In this document: piece by piece, positions 31,574 through 39,796 of the stretch | Position numbering within the stretch: the stretch's first letter is position 1 | How the letters are laid out: each line of letters begins with the position of its first letter | Origin: Bacillus sp. NTK034 | Lineage (GTDB): Bacteria > Bacillota > Bacilli > Bacillales > Cytobacillaceae | DNA length: 64,000 nt | Assembly: GCF_017303275.1 (NCBI RefSeq) | Contig: NZ_JAFKOJ010000011.1 | Span: 102,421 to 166,420 of the forward strand | Direction: 5' to 3' | Program-made: the position numbers and the translations under genes | The notes under the pieces: model-generated | Told to the model about the DNA's origin: nothing | Databases searched by the model: none | Seen by the model: only the letters and a program-made list of their open reading frames with translations

Positions 31574-32026
31574 TTAGCCTAAATCTTTCACAACCGCCAT
31601 TTCCTTCCCAAATCGGTGGCCATGATCTGCAAACCCCAAACTTGCATAAAGCTTGTGTGCCCCACGATTCTCAGGATGGTAGCCTACTGCAATTTTTTTC
31701 GCATTCGGCAGTTTTGCCATCTCCGCAATGATCAGATCCGTCGCTTTTTTGCCTATTCCCTTGCCTTGGTGCGACTTATCAACCATAATCCGGTAGATCC
31801 AGTAAGCATCCAATTCTTCTATACATGTATTAAACATTAAAAAGCCGACAGCTTTATCTTCCAAGTAAATCACATACGGTCTCAGCGCCGATTCATATTT
31901 AGATTGCACAATGGAAAAAGCATTCGGCTCCAAATAGGCTTTTTGTTCCTCTGCAAGTTCGAGCAGGCAGCATTCATACCAATTATCTGCTGTTACTTCT
32001 TCTATTCTCACATTCCCAGTATTCAT
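31574..32026 (-). CDS. GNAT acetyltransferase, BltD-like
   Basis: 150 residues. Acetyl-CoA motif IMVDKSHQGKGIGKKATDLII, and an N-terminus (VRIEEVTADNWYECCLLELAEEQKAYLEPNAFSIVQSKYE) similar to the Bacillus polyamine acetyltransferase BltD. Acetylation of spermidine-like amines is possible. Two small membrane proteins follow in the same transcript. Confidence 0.87.
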   Translation of the reverse strand: MNTGNVRIEEVTADNWYECCLLELAEEQKAYLEPNAFSIVQSKYESALRPYVIYLEDKAVGFLMFNTCIEELDAYWIYRIMVDKSHQGKGIGKKATDLIIAEMAKLPNAKKIAVGYHPENRGAHKLYASLGFADHGHRFGKEMAVVKDLG

Positions 32027-32280
32027 TTAAATTTCCCCTTTTCACATTTTGGGGAAACGCTGAAATTAATTAGGCGTTCTCCCCTTACTTTGATCCATAA
32101 TGACTAAAGTTTTATTTAGCATATTGAACGCCTCCTTTTACTAAATTGTCAGAAAAAATAAGACTCACTCATTATACTATAATATTCCAATAAATGCGCA
32201 CATCGGATTTCAGTTATTTTTTCTATGAAAAGGCCATATATAATATATTGATTCAGCAAAAAAAGGGGAGGATGCGATAT

Positions 32281-32550
32281 ATGCCAGCGAAGCAAATTCG
32301 TTTACGGAGAATTCAAAGCCTTGCTCACGACATTATGGTAGAAATGAATTCAAAGGAAGACCATAAGAAGAATGAATCATACAGAACAGTCATTGATCAC
32401 CTATCACGTGCGATTGGGGAACTATCTGATCCATCGGGTGATTATTCATTGGATTATGTAGAAGAAAAAGTAGCTACTGCCCATTATAAAATCTTTAAGA
32501 ACATGAAAAAACTGACTCCACTTCGAAAAACAAAAGAATCAGCATGGTAA
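32281..32550 (+). CDS. Hypothetical protein, 89 aa
   Basis: ATG 32281 behind AGGGGAGGATG; a longer frame from 32194 has no ribosome site. The protein is helical and charged (MPAKQIRLRRIQSLAHDIMVEM, then HLSRAIGELSDPSGDYSLDYVEEKVATAHYKIFKNMKKL). No domain is recognised. It is convergent with the DUF1540 gene. Confidence 0.7.
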   Translation: MPAKQIRLRRIQSLAHDIMVEMNSKEDHKKNESYRTVIDHLSRAIGELSDPSGDYSLDYVEEKVATAHYKIFKNMKKLTPLRKTKESAW

Positions 32551-32568
32551 AATTTTTTTGAATGAAAC

Positions 32569-32583
32569 TGATAATTATTATCA
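32569..32583. promoter_or_regulatory. Perfect Fur-box-like 7-1-7 palindrome
   Basis: TGATAATTATTATCA matches the minimal Bacillus Fur site TGATAAT-N-ATTATCA exactly. It lies in a convergent gap with no gene start nearby, so a role is uncertain. Confidence 0.45.
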
Positions 32584-32596
32584 ATAATAGATAAAG

Positions 32597-32620
32597 AAGG
32601 TAACCAAATCGGTTACCCCT
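32597..32620 (-). terminator. Hairpin terminator of the DUF1540 gene
   Basis: On the minus strand GGGGTAACC-GATTT-GGTTACC then TTCTTT, four bases after the DUF1540 stop codon. Confidence 0.65.
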
Positions 32621-32624
32621 TGGA

Positions 32625-32780
32625 TCAAACTTCAGGTTCAAAGGTTTTACAGTCTGTCTCTTTGCTGTTGGACGCCTGCTTGCCTGTATGGCTGACAACA
32701 TAGATAGCATCTGCACTGCACTTATTTCCCTTTTCCCAAAAGGTGCAGTTATTTACTTCACAAAGAACATCTTTAGCCAT
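32625..32780 (-). CDS. DUF1540 protein
   Basis: 51 residues from ATG 32780, behind CAGGAGGTGAT. The cysteine spacing C7-x5-C13, C22 and C46 with DVLCEVNNCTFWEKGNKCSADAIYV fits the DUF1540 family of tiny cysteine proteins, which may bind metal. Function unknown. Confidence 0.85.
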   Translation of the reverse strand: MAKDVLCEVNNCTFWEKGNKCSADAIYVVSHTGKQASNSKETDCKTFEPEV

Positions 32781-32839
32781 GTATATCACCTCCTGATTTT
32801 ATTATTTTTGCCATTCAGGATGGTGATATACTTGCTTGT

Positions 32840-33358
32840 TTATTTATCCATGTTCCACTCTTCCTTTAAAATCGCATAATAATATTCATCCCACCATTCA
32901 TCGCCATGTGGAATGCACTTTTTGAAAAAACCTTCCCGCCTCATGCCGATTTTCTCCATCACCCGGTAAGAAGGCGGATTCTCAGGCTGGCAGGTTGCAA
33001 TAATCCGGTGCAGGCCATGTTCTTCAAAGCCATATTTCAGCACTGCATATGCTGCTTCTGATGCGTAGCCTTTATTATAATACTTCGGATTAAAAACCCA
33101 GCCAATTTCATATGTATGATCGCCAAAATACTTATGAAAAGCGACATGGCCAATCAGTACCTCTTCATTTTCTAAAAGAACGGGAAAATGCTCTGCTTTT
33201 TCGGTATTCATGCGGATAAACTCTTTAGCAGCTTCTTCTGTAAAAATACCACCTGGAATGTATTTCATTACTTCTGGATTTGATGTGTACTCATAAACTG
33301 CCTGCCAGTCTTCTGACTTGAACTTTCTTACGGTTAATCTCTTTGTTTTAATGTCCAT
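32840..33358 (-). CDS. GNAT acetyltransferase, RimJ/RimL type
   Basis: 172 residues. The N-terminal TKRLTVRKFKSEDWQAVYEYTSNPEVMKYIP and GWVFNPKYYNKGYASEAAYAVLKYGFEE-type core identify the ribosomal-protein N-acetyltransferase-like branch. The acetyl-CoA loop is NKGYAS, and PENPPSYRVMEKIGMRREGFFKK follows. Substrate unknown; many such enzymes modify protein N-termini or small amines. Monocistronic. Confidence 0.88.
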   Translation of the reverse strand: MDIKTKRLTVRKFKSEDWQAVYEYTSNPEVMKYIPGGIFTEEAAKEFIRMNTEKAEHFPVLLENEEVLIGHVAFHKYFGDHTYEIGWVFNPKYYNKGYASEAAYAVLKYGFEEHGLHRIIATCQPENPPSYRVMEKIGMRREGFFKKCIPHGDEWWDEYYYAILKEEWNMDK

Positions 33359-33637
33359 CGTCTTTTCCCCTATTAAAATTTATAAAGAGAGTATTCTTCT
33401 CTTTTGGAAAAATCCCCTCTAAATTCTGGAAAATTTCATTACTTCACTCTAATTTGGAGGAAACTGGACTATCTTAAACTGAGGCAAAGTCATATGGTAT
33501 CAGGCTTGATGCAGGCAAAATTAAGCTGATTTACTGATAACCATGACAGCTTCTTAGGTCACTAAATCTTAATTTAATCTAACTGGTGCAAAAGGTATCG
33601 CCTTTGCATCTTTTATGCTGACTTTTTCTATGCACAA
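33359..33637. other. Intergenic stretch, no gene seen
   Basis: About 280 bases upstream of the acetyltransferase. It should hold that promoter. No frame with a ribosome site and no repeat was noted. Confidence 0.5.
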
Positions 33638-33669
33638 AAATAGCATCCGCATGGGATGCCATTTTCAGA
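33638..33669 (-). terminator. Intrinsic terminator
   Basis: On the minus strand TGGCATCC-CATGC-GGATGCTA then TTTTTG, downstream of the acidic lipoprotein gene. Confidence 0.75.
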
Positions 33670-33679
33670 TATAGTTTAT

Positions 33680-33907
33680 TTACTGATTATTATTTTCTTC
33701 AGAAGGCTCTTCATCCATATCAGGTTCTTCTTCATCCATTTCCTCTTCGCTTGGCTCTTCACTTAAATCTGGCTCTTCGTTATCTTCCTGCTGATCCATT
33801 TCCATGTTTTCCTCATCTTCCGGAGGCGGATCCTGCTCAGAAGCACAGCCTGCTAACATTAATCCTGCTCCTAATGGAATTGATAAAAGCAGATTCTTAT
33901 ACTTCAT
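33680..33907 (-). CDS. Very acidic small lipoprotein, copy 1
   Basis: 75 residues. The lipobox LAGC (C22) follows a short signal peptide (MKYKNLLLSIPLGAGLMLAG). The mature part has no Lys or Arg at all and is more than half Asp/Glu (EDEENMEMDQQEDNEEPD, EEPSEEEMDEE...). It is probably disordered and may bind cations at the surface. A paralogue with the same 5' region is at 52775-53059. Function unknown. Confidence 0.75.
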   Translation of the reverse strand: MKYKNLLLSIPLGAGLMLAGCASEQDPPPEDEENMEMDQQEDNEEPDLSEEPSEEEMDEEEPDMDEEPSEENNNQ

Positions 33908-34094
33908 TTTTTATCATCTCCTCTTGCAGTATTATGTTTCTATGTAGACTATTCCCCTGGGTCCGCAATATAAACATGAGTGAAAGGTTACATATATTGC
34001 GGATAGATTACATAACAATTATTTCAGTCCGTATACGACAACCATGAAAAAGCCTCTGGCCATGATGCAGGAAGTACCTTCAAAAAAAGCTGAA

Positions 34095-34191
34095 CGCACA
34101 TAAATTTTTCTATCCGCACACAAATCTTTTCTATCCGCACAGAAAAAATTTTATGTGCATATATTTTTCAGCTATCCGCACATAAATCTTT
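34095..34191. repeat. Four CCGCACA-type direct repeats
   Basis: Four degenerate copies of CGCACAnAAATnTTTTCTATC, starting near 34095, 34115, 34136 and 34177, spaced 20-21 bases except for one 41-base interval. They lie in a gene-free gap between the acidic lipoprotein gene and the EAL remnant. Confidence 0.6.
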
Positions 34192-34252
34192 CCAGATGGA
34201 AAAAAACAATAAGAGTTTGGTTCAGATTTGCAAAATACAGGCATTTTCTTCA

Positions 34253-34459
34253 TTACTTTACTGATACCTTATCTTTTTTTGCAATCGGCGCAGGTTTTCC
34301 AAACAGATATCCCTGAAAAAGCTGGTATCCCTTGTTCCGAAGCCAATCAAAACCCTCCCGGTTTTCAATCCCTTCAGCTTCCATATGATCCTTGCAAAAA
34401 TCAAGAAAATCCCGCATGGTCATCCTATGCACACCCTTATTATGCAATAGTTCTATTTT
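34253..34459 (-). pseudogene. EAL-domain C-terminal remnant
   Basis: The frame encodes the last 70 residues of an EAL (c-di-GMP phosphodiesterase) domain: EAEGIENREGFDWLRNKGYQLFQGYLFGKPAPI is the conserved C-terminal block. Catalytic residues (EAL, DDFG) are missing and a stop lies just upstream (34463-34465). The rest of the gene is gone, so this is a decayed fragment. Confidence 0.7.
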
Positions 34460-34565
34460 ACTTTATTACCAGGAATAGGATACCTTAAAAAAACTAATTA
34501 CAGTGCATTCCCAGCCAGCAAAAAAGACCACCCCCAGCCTCAGCCGAAGATAGCCTTATAATGAA

Positions 34566-35759
34566 TTACTCATATCGCAAAGATTCAATTGGACTCAGCC
34601 TCGAAGCTTTATTAGCCGGCAGCAGTCCGAAGATGATCCCGATCGCCATTGAGAAGAAAAGTGCTCCTGCGACGACCTGCCAGGAAATGAGCGATGGCCA
34701 TCCGGCAAATAATGAAATCAGAGATGCCGAACCCCAGCCCAGCAGGATTCCCAGCACTCCGCCGATCAAGGTCAGTGTGACAGATTCGATTAAAAACTGT
34801 CCCATGATTTGCCCCCTGGTTGCTCCCAGTGCTTTACGGATGCCGATTTCCCTCGTCCTTTCGGTTACAGATACGAGCATGATATTCATGACACCAATTC
34901 CGCCAACAAACAGCGAGATACCGGCGATACTGCCGATGATTAACGTCATGACCTTTGTAATCTGGCCGATTCCTTCTGCCATTTCTTCCATGTTGATGAC
35001 CATATACGATTCTTCTGTATTATGCATCTTGTTAAGTAAGCTGGCAGCCTTCTTTCCGGCAGTCTGAAGCTGATCAGCGGATTCTGCCTGAAGCGTCACC
35101 TGGGTAAAGTCACTCTTCCCATAAATAGTCTGCCATGTTTTAGTAGGCACATAGATCTCAAGAACACCGAATGAAAAGAGCCCTGTCGGCTTTTTCATGA
35201 CGCCAATGATTTCAATTGGCTGGTTTCCAATCCGGATTACTTCGCCAACCGGCGATTTGCCATCAAAAAGCTCCTCCTGCATGGAAAAGCTGACAAGCCC
35301 TACCCTGCGTCCGCCAAGAAAATCCGCAGCCGTAAACGATCGCCCTTTTTCCAGTTCAACATTGTTGAGCTCAAAATAAGCAGGGCCTACTCCTGTTGTG
35401 GATGTTTCAGCTGTCTGTTCTCCAAATGAAGCCTGTGAGAACTGTGAGCTTGAAGCAACTACTCTTTTAATCTCTGGAATCTGCTCCAGTGCTTTGATAT
35501 CTTCCCCATCAAAAGGAGCTTCATTAAATATGTTCGGGTTTGCCTGAATTTCCTCATCAGAGGGCTGATAAAACAGCTCCACTGTATTGCCGGGACCTGT
35601 CAGCTGCGTCTTCAGCATTGCTTCTCCGCCCTGGCCGATTGCGACAACAATAATGACAGCCCCAACACCAATAATGATCCCAATCATCGTTAAAATCGAT
35701 CTCATTTTATGCGCCTTCAATGAACTAAGCGCCATTTTGATATTTTCTAAAAAACTCAT
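34566..35759 (-). CDS. yknZ: MacB-like ABC exporter permease
   Basis: 397 residues: N-terminal membrane segment (SILTMIGIIIGVGAVIIVVAIGQG), a large extracellular MacB_PCD domain (about 45-240), and three C-terminal membrane segments with the FtsX/MacB core (VTERTREIGIRKALGATRGQIMGQFLIESV). With the adaptor and ATPase it forms YknXYZ, which in B. subtilis protects against the SdpC toxin. It ends the four-gene operon. Confidence 0.92.
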   Translation of the reverse strand: MSFLENIKMALSSLKAHKMRSILTMIGIIIGVGAVIIVVAIGQGGEAMLKTQLTGPGNTVELFYQPSDEEIQANPNIFNEAPFDGEDIKALEQIPEIKRVVASSSQFSQASFGEQTAETSTTGVGPAYFELNNVELEKGRSFTAADFLGGRRVGLVSFSMQEELFDGKSPVGEVIRIGNQPIEIIGVMKKPTGLFSFGVLEIYVPTKTWQTIYGKSDFTQVTLQAESADQLQTAGKKAASLLNKMHNTEESYMVINMEEMAEGIGQITKVMTLIIGSIAGISLFVGGIGVMNIMLVSVTERTREIGIRKALGATRGQIMGQFLIESVTLTLIGGVLGILLGWGSASLISLFAGWPSLISWQVVAGALFFSMAIGIIFGLLPANKASRLSPIESLRYE

Positions 35760-36448
35760 GTAGGCGCCCCCCTGCGGGAAAGGTCTGCGGGCACAATCAG
35801 CCCATCCCTCACCATAATCGTGTGATGGGCATATTCTGCAACCTCTGGTTCATGTGTAACCATTACAATCGTTGACCCTTCATGGTTCAGCTCCCTGAAC
35901 AGTTCCATAATAGAGGCGCTTGTTTTCGTATCAAGAGCACCTGTCGGCTCATCCGCCAATATGATTTTCGGTTCGTTCACAATCGCTCTGGCGATGGCAA
36001 CCCGCTGCTTCTGCCCTCCTGATAAAGCATTCGGCAGATACTCCACCCGATCGGCCAAGCCCACTTTAACCAGTGCTGCTTCTGCCCGTTCCAATCTTTC
36101 CTTTTTTGCAAGGCCGCTATAAATCATAGGCAGCTCAACATTTTGAATGGCCGTCAGTCTCGGAAGCAGGTGAAACTGCTGAAACACAAACCCGATCGAT
36201 TGATTTCTGACCTTTGCCAGCTCTGCTTCCGAGTAATTGGATATGTTCTCACCATCCAATTCATATATTCCTTCTGTCGGCAGATCGAGACATCCAATAA
36301 TATTCATAAGCGTGGACTTTCCCGATCCGGATGGCCCCATAATCGCCACAGAATCCCCTTGCTCAATGCTCAGATTAATCCCTTTTAATACTTCAATTCT
36401 TTCTTTTCCCGCCTGATAAGACTTGGTTATGCCTTTAAGATCAATCAT
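35756..36448 (-). CDS. yknY: MacB/LolD-type ABC ATPase
   Basis: 230 residues. Walker A GPSGSGKST, signature LSGGQKQRV, Walker B IILADEPTGALD, switch THEPEVAEYAHH. The RNQSIGFVFQQFHLLPRLTAIQNVELP segment is typical of MacB/LolD ATPases. Overlaps with yknX and yknZ by four bases each show tight coupling. Confidence 0.94.
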   Translation of the reverse strand: MIDLKGITKSYQAGKERIEVLKGINLSIEQGDSVAIMGPSGSGKSTLMNIIGCLDLPTEGIYELDGENISNYSEAELAKVRNQSIGFVFQQFHLLPRLTAIQNVELPMIYSGLAKKERLERAEAALVKVGLADRVEYLPNALSGGQKQRVAIARAIVNEPKIILADEPTGALDTKTSASIMELFRELNHEGSTIVMVTHEPEVAEYAHHTIMVRDGLIVPADLSRRGAPT

Positions 36449-37563
36449 TTCACATCCACTTCCATGCCGTCTTTCAGCTGATCTGATGGATTAGTAATAA
36501 TCAAATCCTGCTCATTGAGGCCGCTTGTTATCTCGATTTTATTCCCGGAAGCGACACCTGTCTCTACTTCCTGTTTATAGCTTTTCTGATCCCTGACCAC
36601 GAATACATATACGCTGCTGTCTCCAGTTATAACCGAGTTGGCCGGTACAGTCAGCGCCTTCTTCTTATCTGTTTCGATTTCCATTATGAGCTGAAAGCCT
36701 GACCTCAGGGACATTTCCTTCACCGTGACCTCCACCCGATACTGTGGCGCACTATTTTCGGCAGGATTCATTCCCTGATTCTCTTCTGGCATATCAGCTA
36801 CTTCGCTGACTTCGCCTTTCCATTCCTTTTCAGGAATTGCATCGGACAGGAGAGTCACCTTTTGCCCCTCTTTTACCTTTAATGAATCGAATTCTGAAAG
36901 TAAGCCTGATGCGCCGATTGCTTTTAAATCGCCAACATAAATGACAGGTTTTCCTGCCGAAGCCGGATCAGAGGAGGCTCCCTTGTTCACCTGAAGCACC
37001 ACTCCATCTATTGTGCTTTTAACCTCTAATTCTCCAAGGCGCTTTTCAATATCTTTCTTCTGTAAAAGCACCTGGCTTAATTCCAGATTCGCCAATCGCT
37101 TTTCCAGTTTCAACTGATCCCTTTCAGGCTGTATCTGTTTATCAGCTTCCTTATCACCAGCCTGTTTGCGCAGCTCTTTTTCCTTATCCCCCAGCTGGTC
37201 TTCCTCTTTTTCCAGCTGGTTGATTTTTATATAGCCTGATTCAGCCTGAAGTTTGACCTTTTCCCATTCAAGCTCCAATGCCTGGCCATCAAATTTGGCC
37301 AGCACCTCTCCTTTTTTAACAGAATCCCCTTCTTCTACCAGGAATTCCTTTATTTCGCCTTTTTCAGGAGATGTATATATTTTCTGCTCATTCACCAGCT
37401 CTGCCGTTCCTGGAATCATGATCTGCTCTTTAATTTCTTCCTGAACCGGATGGGCGGTTTTTACTTCAGGCCCTTTCGCAAACGCCTGCCTGTAGACGCT
37501 AACGCCAGCCAGCAGCAAAAACACAGCCGTAACCCCGAGTGCTATCCAAACTTTCTTTTTCAT
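36445..37563 (-). CDS. yknX: HlyD/RND-type membrane fusion adaptor
   Basis: 372 residues. N-terminal anchor (VWIALGVTAVFLLLAGVSVY), split biotinyl-lipoyl motif (GEIKEFLVEEGDSVKKGEVLAKFDG and VDGVVLQVNKGA), and between them a coiled coil (LEWEKVKLQAESGYIKINQLEKEE... to LGELEVKS). A beta-barrel part follows. It links YknZ to the extracellular side. It starts one base after the end of yknW. Confidence 0.92.
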   Translation of the reverse strand: MKKKVWIALGVTAVFLLLAGVSVYRQAFAKGPEVKTAHPVQEEIKEQIMIPGTAELVNEQKIYTSPEKGEIKEFLVEEGDSVKKGEVLAKFDGQALELEWEKVKLQAESGYIKINQLEKEEDQLGDKEKELRKQAGDKEADKQIQPERDQLKLEKRLANLELSQVLLQKKDIEKRLGELEVKSTIDGVVLQVNKGASSDPASAGKPVIYVGDLKAIGASGLLSEFDSLKVKEGQKVTLLSDAIPEKEWKGEVSEVADMPEENQGMNPAENSAPQYRVEVTVKEMSLRSGFQLIMEIETDKKKALTVPANSVITGDSSVYVFVVRDQKSYKQEVETGVASGNKIEITSGLNEQDLIITNPSDQLKDGMEVDVK

Positions 37564-38229
37564 TTAGACACCAGTCATTCCTGAAAGGGTATTGCTGATT
37601 AAAGTGAAGACAATGCCGATGATGAAGAAGGCAATCGCAATGCCCCAGGCCCAGCCTTTTGATAATCCTCCAACCCGATGAAGGCCAATTGCCGTTACAA
37701 CAGACTGCCAGATGCTGAATAACTCGAAAGAACCCAGGACCCCTGGTTTCTCGCTGTTCATCAATCCTGCTAAACTAGTAATAAATATTTCCGGATTTCC
37801 TCCAATAGCTGCTCTTAATGCCATATTGACCACAAGGCCGATCCCGCCAATAACAAGAATATAAATATTCATGGAAAATATCTGTTTGAACGTTGCATCT
37901 GATCCAGCAATTTTAATGAAAATCATATAAATGCCACCGGAAATGAGGGCAACCACTACAGGTGTGAAAATTCCTGTTATTGCCACACCAACTCTCGAAA
38001 ACATCATTACCATCTCTGCCTCGGCCTCACTCATGCCATCAAGCCCAAGGTAAGATGCATCCATAGACATTGCCATCAGGAACATGCCCACGGCATACAG
38101 AATACTGATTAAAATCAGCGGCACCCAAATCTTAGGGTTTTTTCGGATGCGGTCAAACTGCTCTCCAGGACTCCAAATCATCCCAAGCATACTCGGTTTT
38201 GCGCTGCTTGTTTTTACTTCTTGTTCCAT
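37564..38229 (-). CDS. yknW: YIP1-family membrane protein
   Basis: 221 residues from ATG 38229 (GGAGTG upstream). Five membrane segments, from WVPLILISILYAVGMFLMAMS to AIAFFIIGIVFTLISN, in a Yip1 domain. In B. subtilis YknW helps assemble YknXYZ. Its promoter is a perfect SigW site, as reported for the B. subtilis operon. Confidence 0.92.
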   Translation of the reverse strand: MEQEVKTSSAKPSMLGMIWSPGEQFDRIRKNPKIWVPLILISILYAVGMFLMAMSMDASYLGLDGMSEAEAEMVMMFSRVGVAITGIFTPVVVALISGGIYMIFIKIAGSDATFKQIFSMNIYILVIGGIGLVVNMALRAAIGGNPEIFITSLAGLMNSEKPGVLGSFELFSIWQSVVTAIGLHRVGGLSKGWAWGIAIAFFIIGIVFTLISNTLSGMTGV

Positions 38230-38271
38230 TAAGAACACTCCTATTCTATTAAAATGATTCCACTATAGCTT

Positions 38272-38297
38272 TACGGAATAATATAGAAAAAGTTTCA
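38272..38297 (-). promoter_or_regulatory. SigW-type promoter of yknWXYZ
   Basis: On the minus strand TGAAAC, exactly 16 bases, CGTA. This equals the SigW consensus and lies 43 bases before the yknW start. Confidence 0.88.
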
Positions 38298-38353
38298 AAT
38301 AATTACAATTGACCCATTGAAAATACCAGAAGATTACTCCCCTGGTATCCTGT

Positions 38354-39085
38354 CTACACAGCCTTCCGCTGAAAATAAAAATAGCCGCCAAGATAAAACA
38401 ATAAAAAGAATCCGCCGATAACAGTCAAAAGCTGTTCCCACGGGATAAAGAATATATCGCCAGTGTCTGTCGCTGGATACATCATTGCAAAGGGCTGTGC
38501 CCAAGGATAATAAGGGCCCACTTTCTCGGAATTCATCGCCAGTATGGATGGCAGCGTAAAAACGACGTTGACCGCAAAAGGTGCCGCAAAACTTTTGAAC
38601 CAGACGGACATCCACAGCTGCAGAGCGACTAATGGGAAAGTCGCGACCCAGCCTCCCAATATGCTTTTCCAGACAATCGCTGCCGGAAATGGATCGGTTA
38701 CACCTTTATACAATCCTGCACCAAAAATGGCAGCTAAATAGAATAATTGGATAAGCAAAACCAATAGCAGGATCAGCGCATACTTAGCTGCAAACACTTT
38801 TCCCCTTGTGACAGGCAGCGCCAAAAGCTGCTTCCAGCCCCCGGCCTGATGCTCATACCGGCAGACAAGGCTTGCCAGAACCCCTGTGACTAACGGCAAA
38901 AAGAGTACCGAATAAGGCAAATTCATATAAATCAAAAGCAGGTACCATTCGTTCATCACCCCCGCCGTTTCAGCTGTATTCGCCCCAATCCCTGCGCCCA
39001 GCCCAATCAGCGGTCCCACTAAAAGAATGCCGAAGATCTTTGATTTACGCAGCTTAAACCACTCCGACTTCAAGATAGACAGCAT
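38354..39085 (-). CDS. ABC-2 permease, lantibiotic-immunity type (2)
   Basis: 243 residues with six membrane segments. N-terminal LKSEWFKLRKSKIFGILLVGPLIGLGAG and the middle YEHQAGGWKQLLALPVTRGKVFAAKYALI are typical of MutE/EpiE/SpaE-type permeases. It abuts the other permease gene (39086) with no gap. The exporter most likely removes a lantibiotic or another membrane-active peptide. Confidence 0.87.
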   Translation of the reverse strand: MLSILKSEWFKLRKSKIFGILLVGPLIGLGAGIGANTAETAGVMNEWYLLLIYMNLPYSVLFLPLVTGVLASLVCRYEHQAGGWKQLLALPVTRGKVFAAKYALILLLVLLIQLFYLAAIFGAGLYKGVTDPFPAAIVWKSILGGWVATFPLVALQLWMSVWFKSFAAPFAVNVVFTLPSILAMNSEKVGPYYPWAQPFAMMYPATDTGDIFFIPWEQLLTVIGGFFLLFYLGGYFYFQRKAV

Positions 39086-39796
39086 CTATTTCACATCCCT
39101 TCTCGCAAAATCAATCATGCCGGCTGTGTATAGTAAAAAGCCGGCTCCAATTCCAAGCAGGACGTTGATAAGCGGTTCATTCCACTCATTCAGCAGCAGC
39201 GGCCATTTCCAAATCAGCCAATCCGGCAAAGTAAAGCCAGCATATGTCAGAATCACTCCCAGAATTCCCAGAGTGATTGGCACACCCTGATTTATACTCA
39301 CAGTCGCTATCCAAAGCTGCAGCGCCAAAACTGGCAAAGCCGCAAAAAAAGGATAAAAGCTGTATTCCAGCAGACCCTTATACGGAATCTCCCCGCCCAA
39401 ATCAAGAAACAATCCAAAAGCAAGCGCGAATAGCATCAAAAGCACAGAAGAAGTTAGAAGCAGAATCGACAGCACCGTGAACTTCGTTAAATACACGCTC
39501 ATTTTCGAAACTGGCAATGCAATCAGCTGTTTCCAGGCGTTCGTTTCATTTTCAATACTTGACATAAATGACGTCAGAATTACGATGCCCAGCACAATCG
39601 CCAGCGGTGTGAACGAATGGATATTATCCAAATAATACCCCCACCGGTCATCATTCTGTCCGAACAAATAATCCTTGCGCACCCCGTAATTGACCATCTG
39701 CATGGCTACTACCCCAATTGGACCCAGTACGGTCAGGAACCAGATTCCTTTCCGCTTAATCTTCATAAATTCAGCTGCCAGTAATTTCTCCATCAT
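39086..39796 (-). CDS. ABC-2 permease, lantibiotic-immunity type (1)
   Basis: 236 residues, six membrane segments. AAEFMKIKRKGIWFLTVLGPIGVVAM and NETNAWKQLIALPVSKMSVYLTKFTVL match the second permease, so the two are homologous and should form a heterodimer. It overlaps the ATPase gene by four bases. Confidence 0.87.
   Translation of the reverse strand: MMEKLLAAEFMKIKRKGIWFLTVLGPIGVVAMQMVNYGVRKDYLFGQNDDRWGYYLDNIHSFTPLAIVLGIVILTSFMSSIENETNAWKQLIALPVSKMSVYLTKFTVLSILLLTSSVLLMLFALAFGLFLDLGGEIPYKGLLEYSFYPFFAALPVLALQLWIATVSINQGVPITLGILGVILTYAGFTLPDWLIWKWPLLLNEWNEPLINVLLGIGAGFLLYTAGMIDFARRDVK

Noticed and set aside
34088..34200. CRISPR array
   Set aside because: The repeat units are short, degenerate and AT-rich, without unique spacers of constant length, and no cas genes are in the window.
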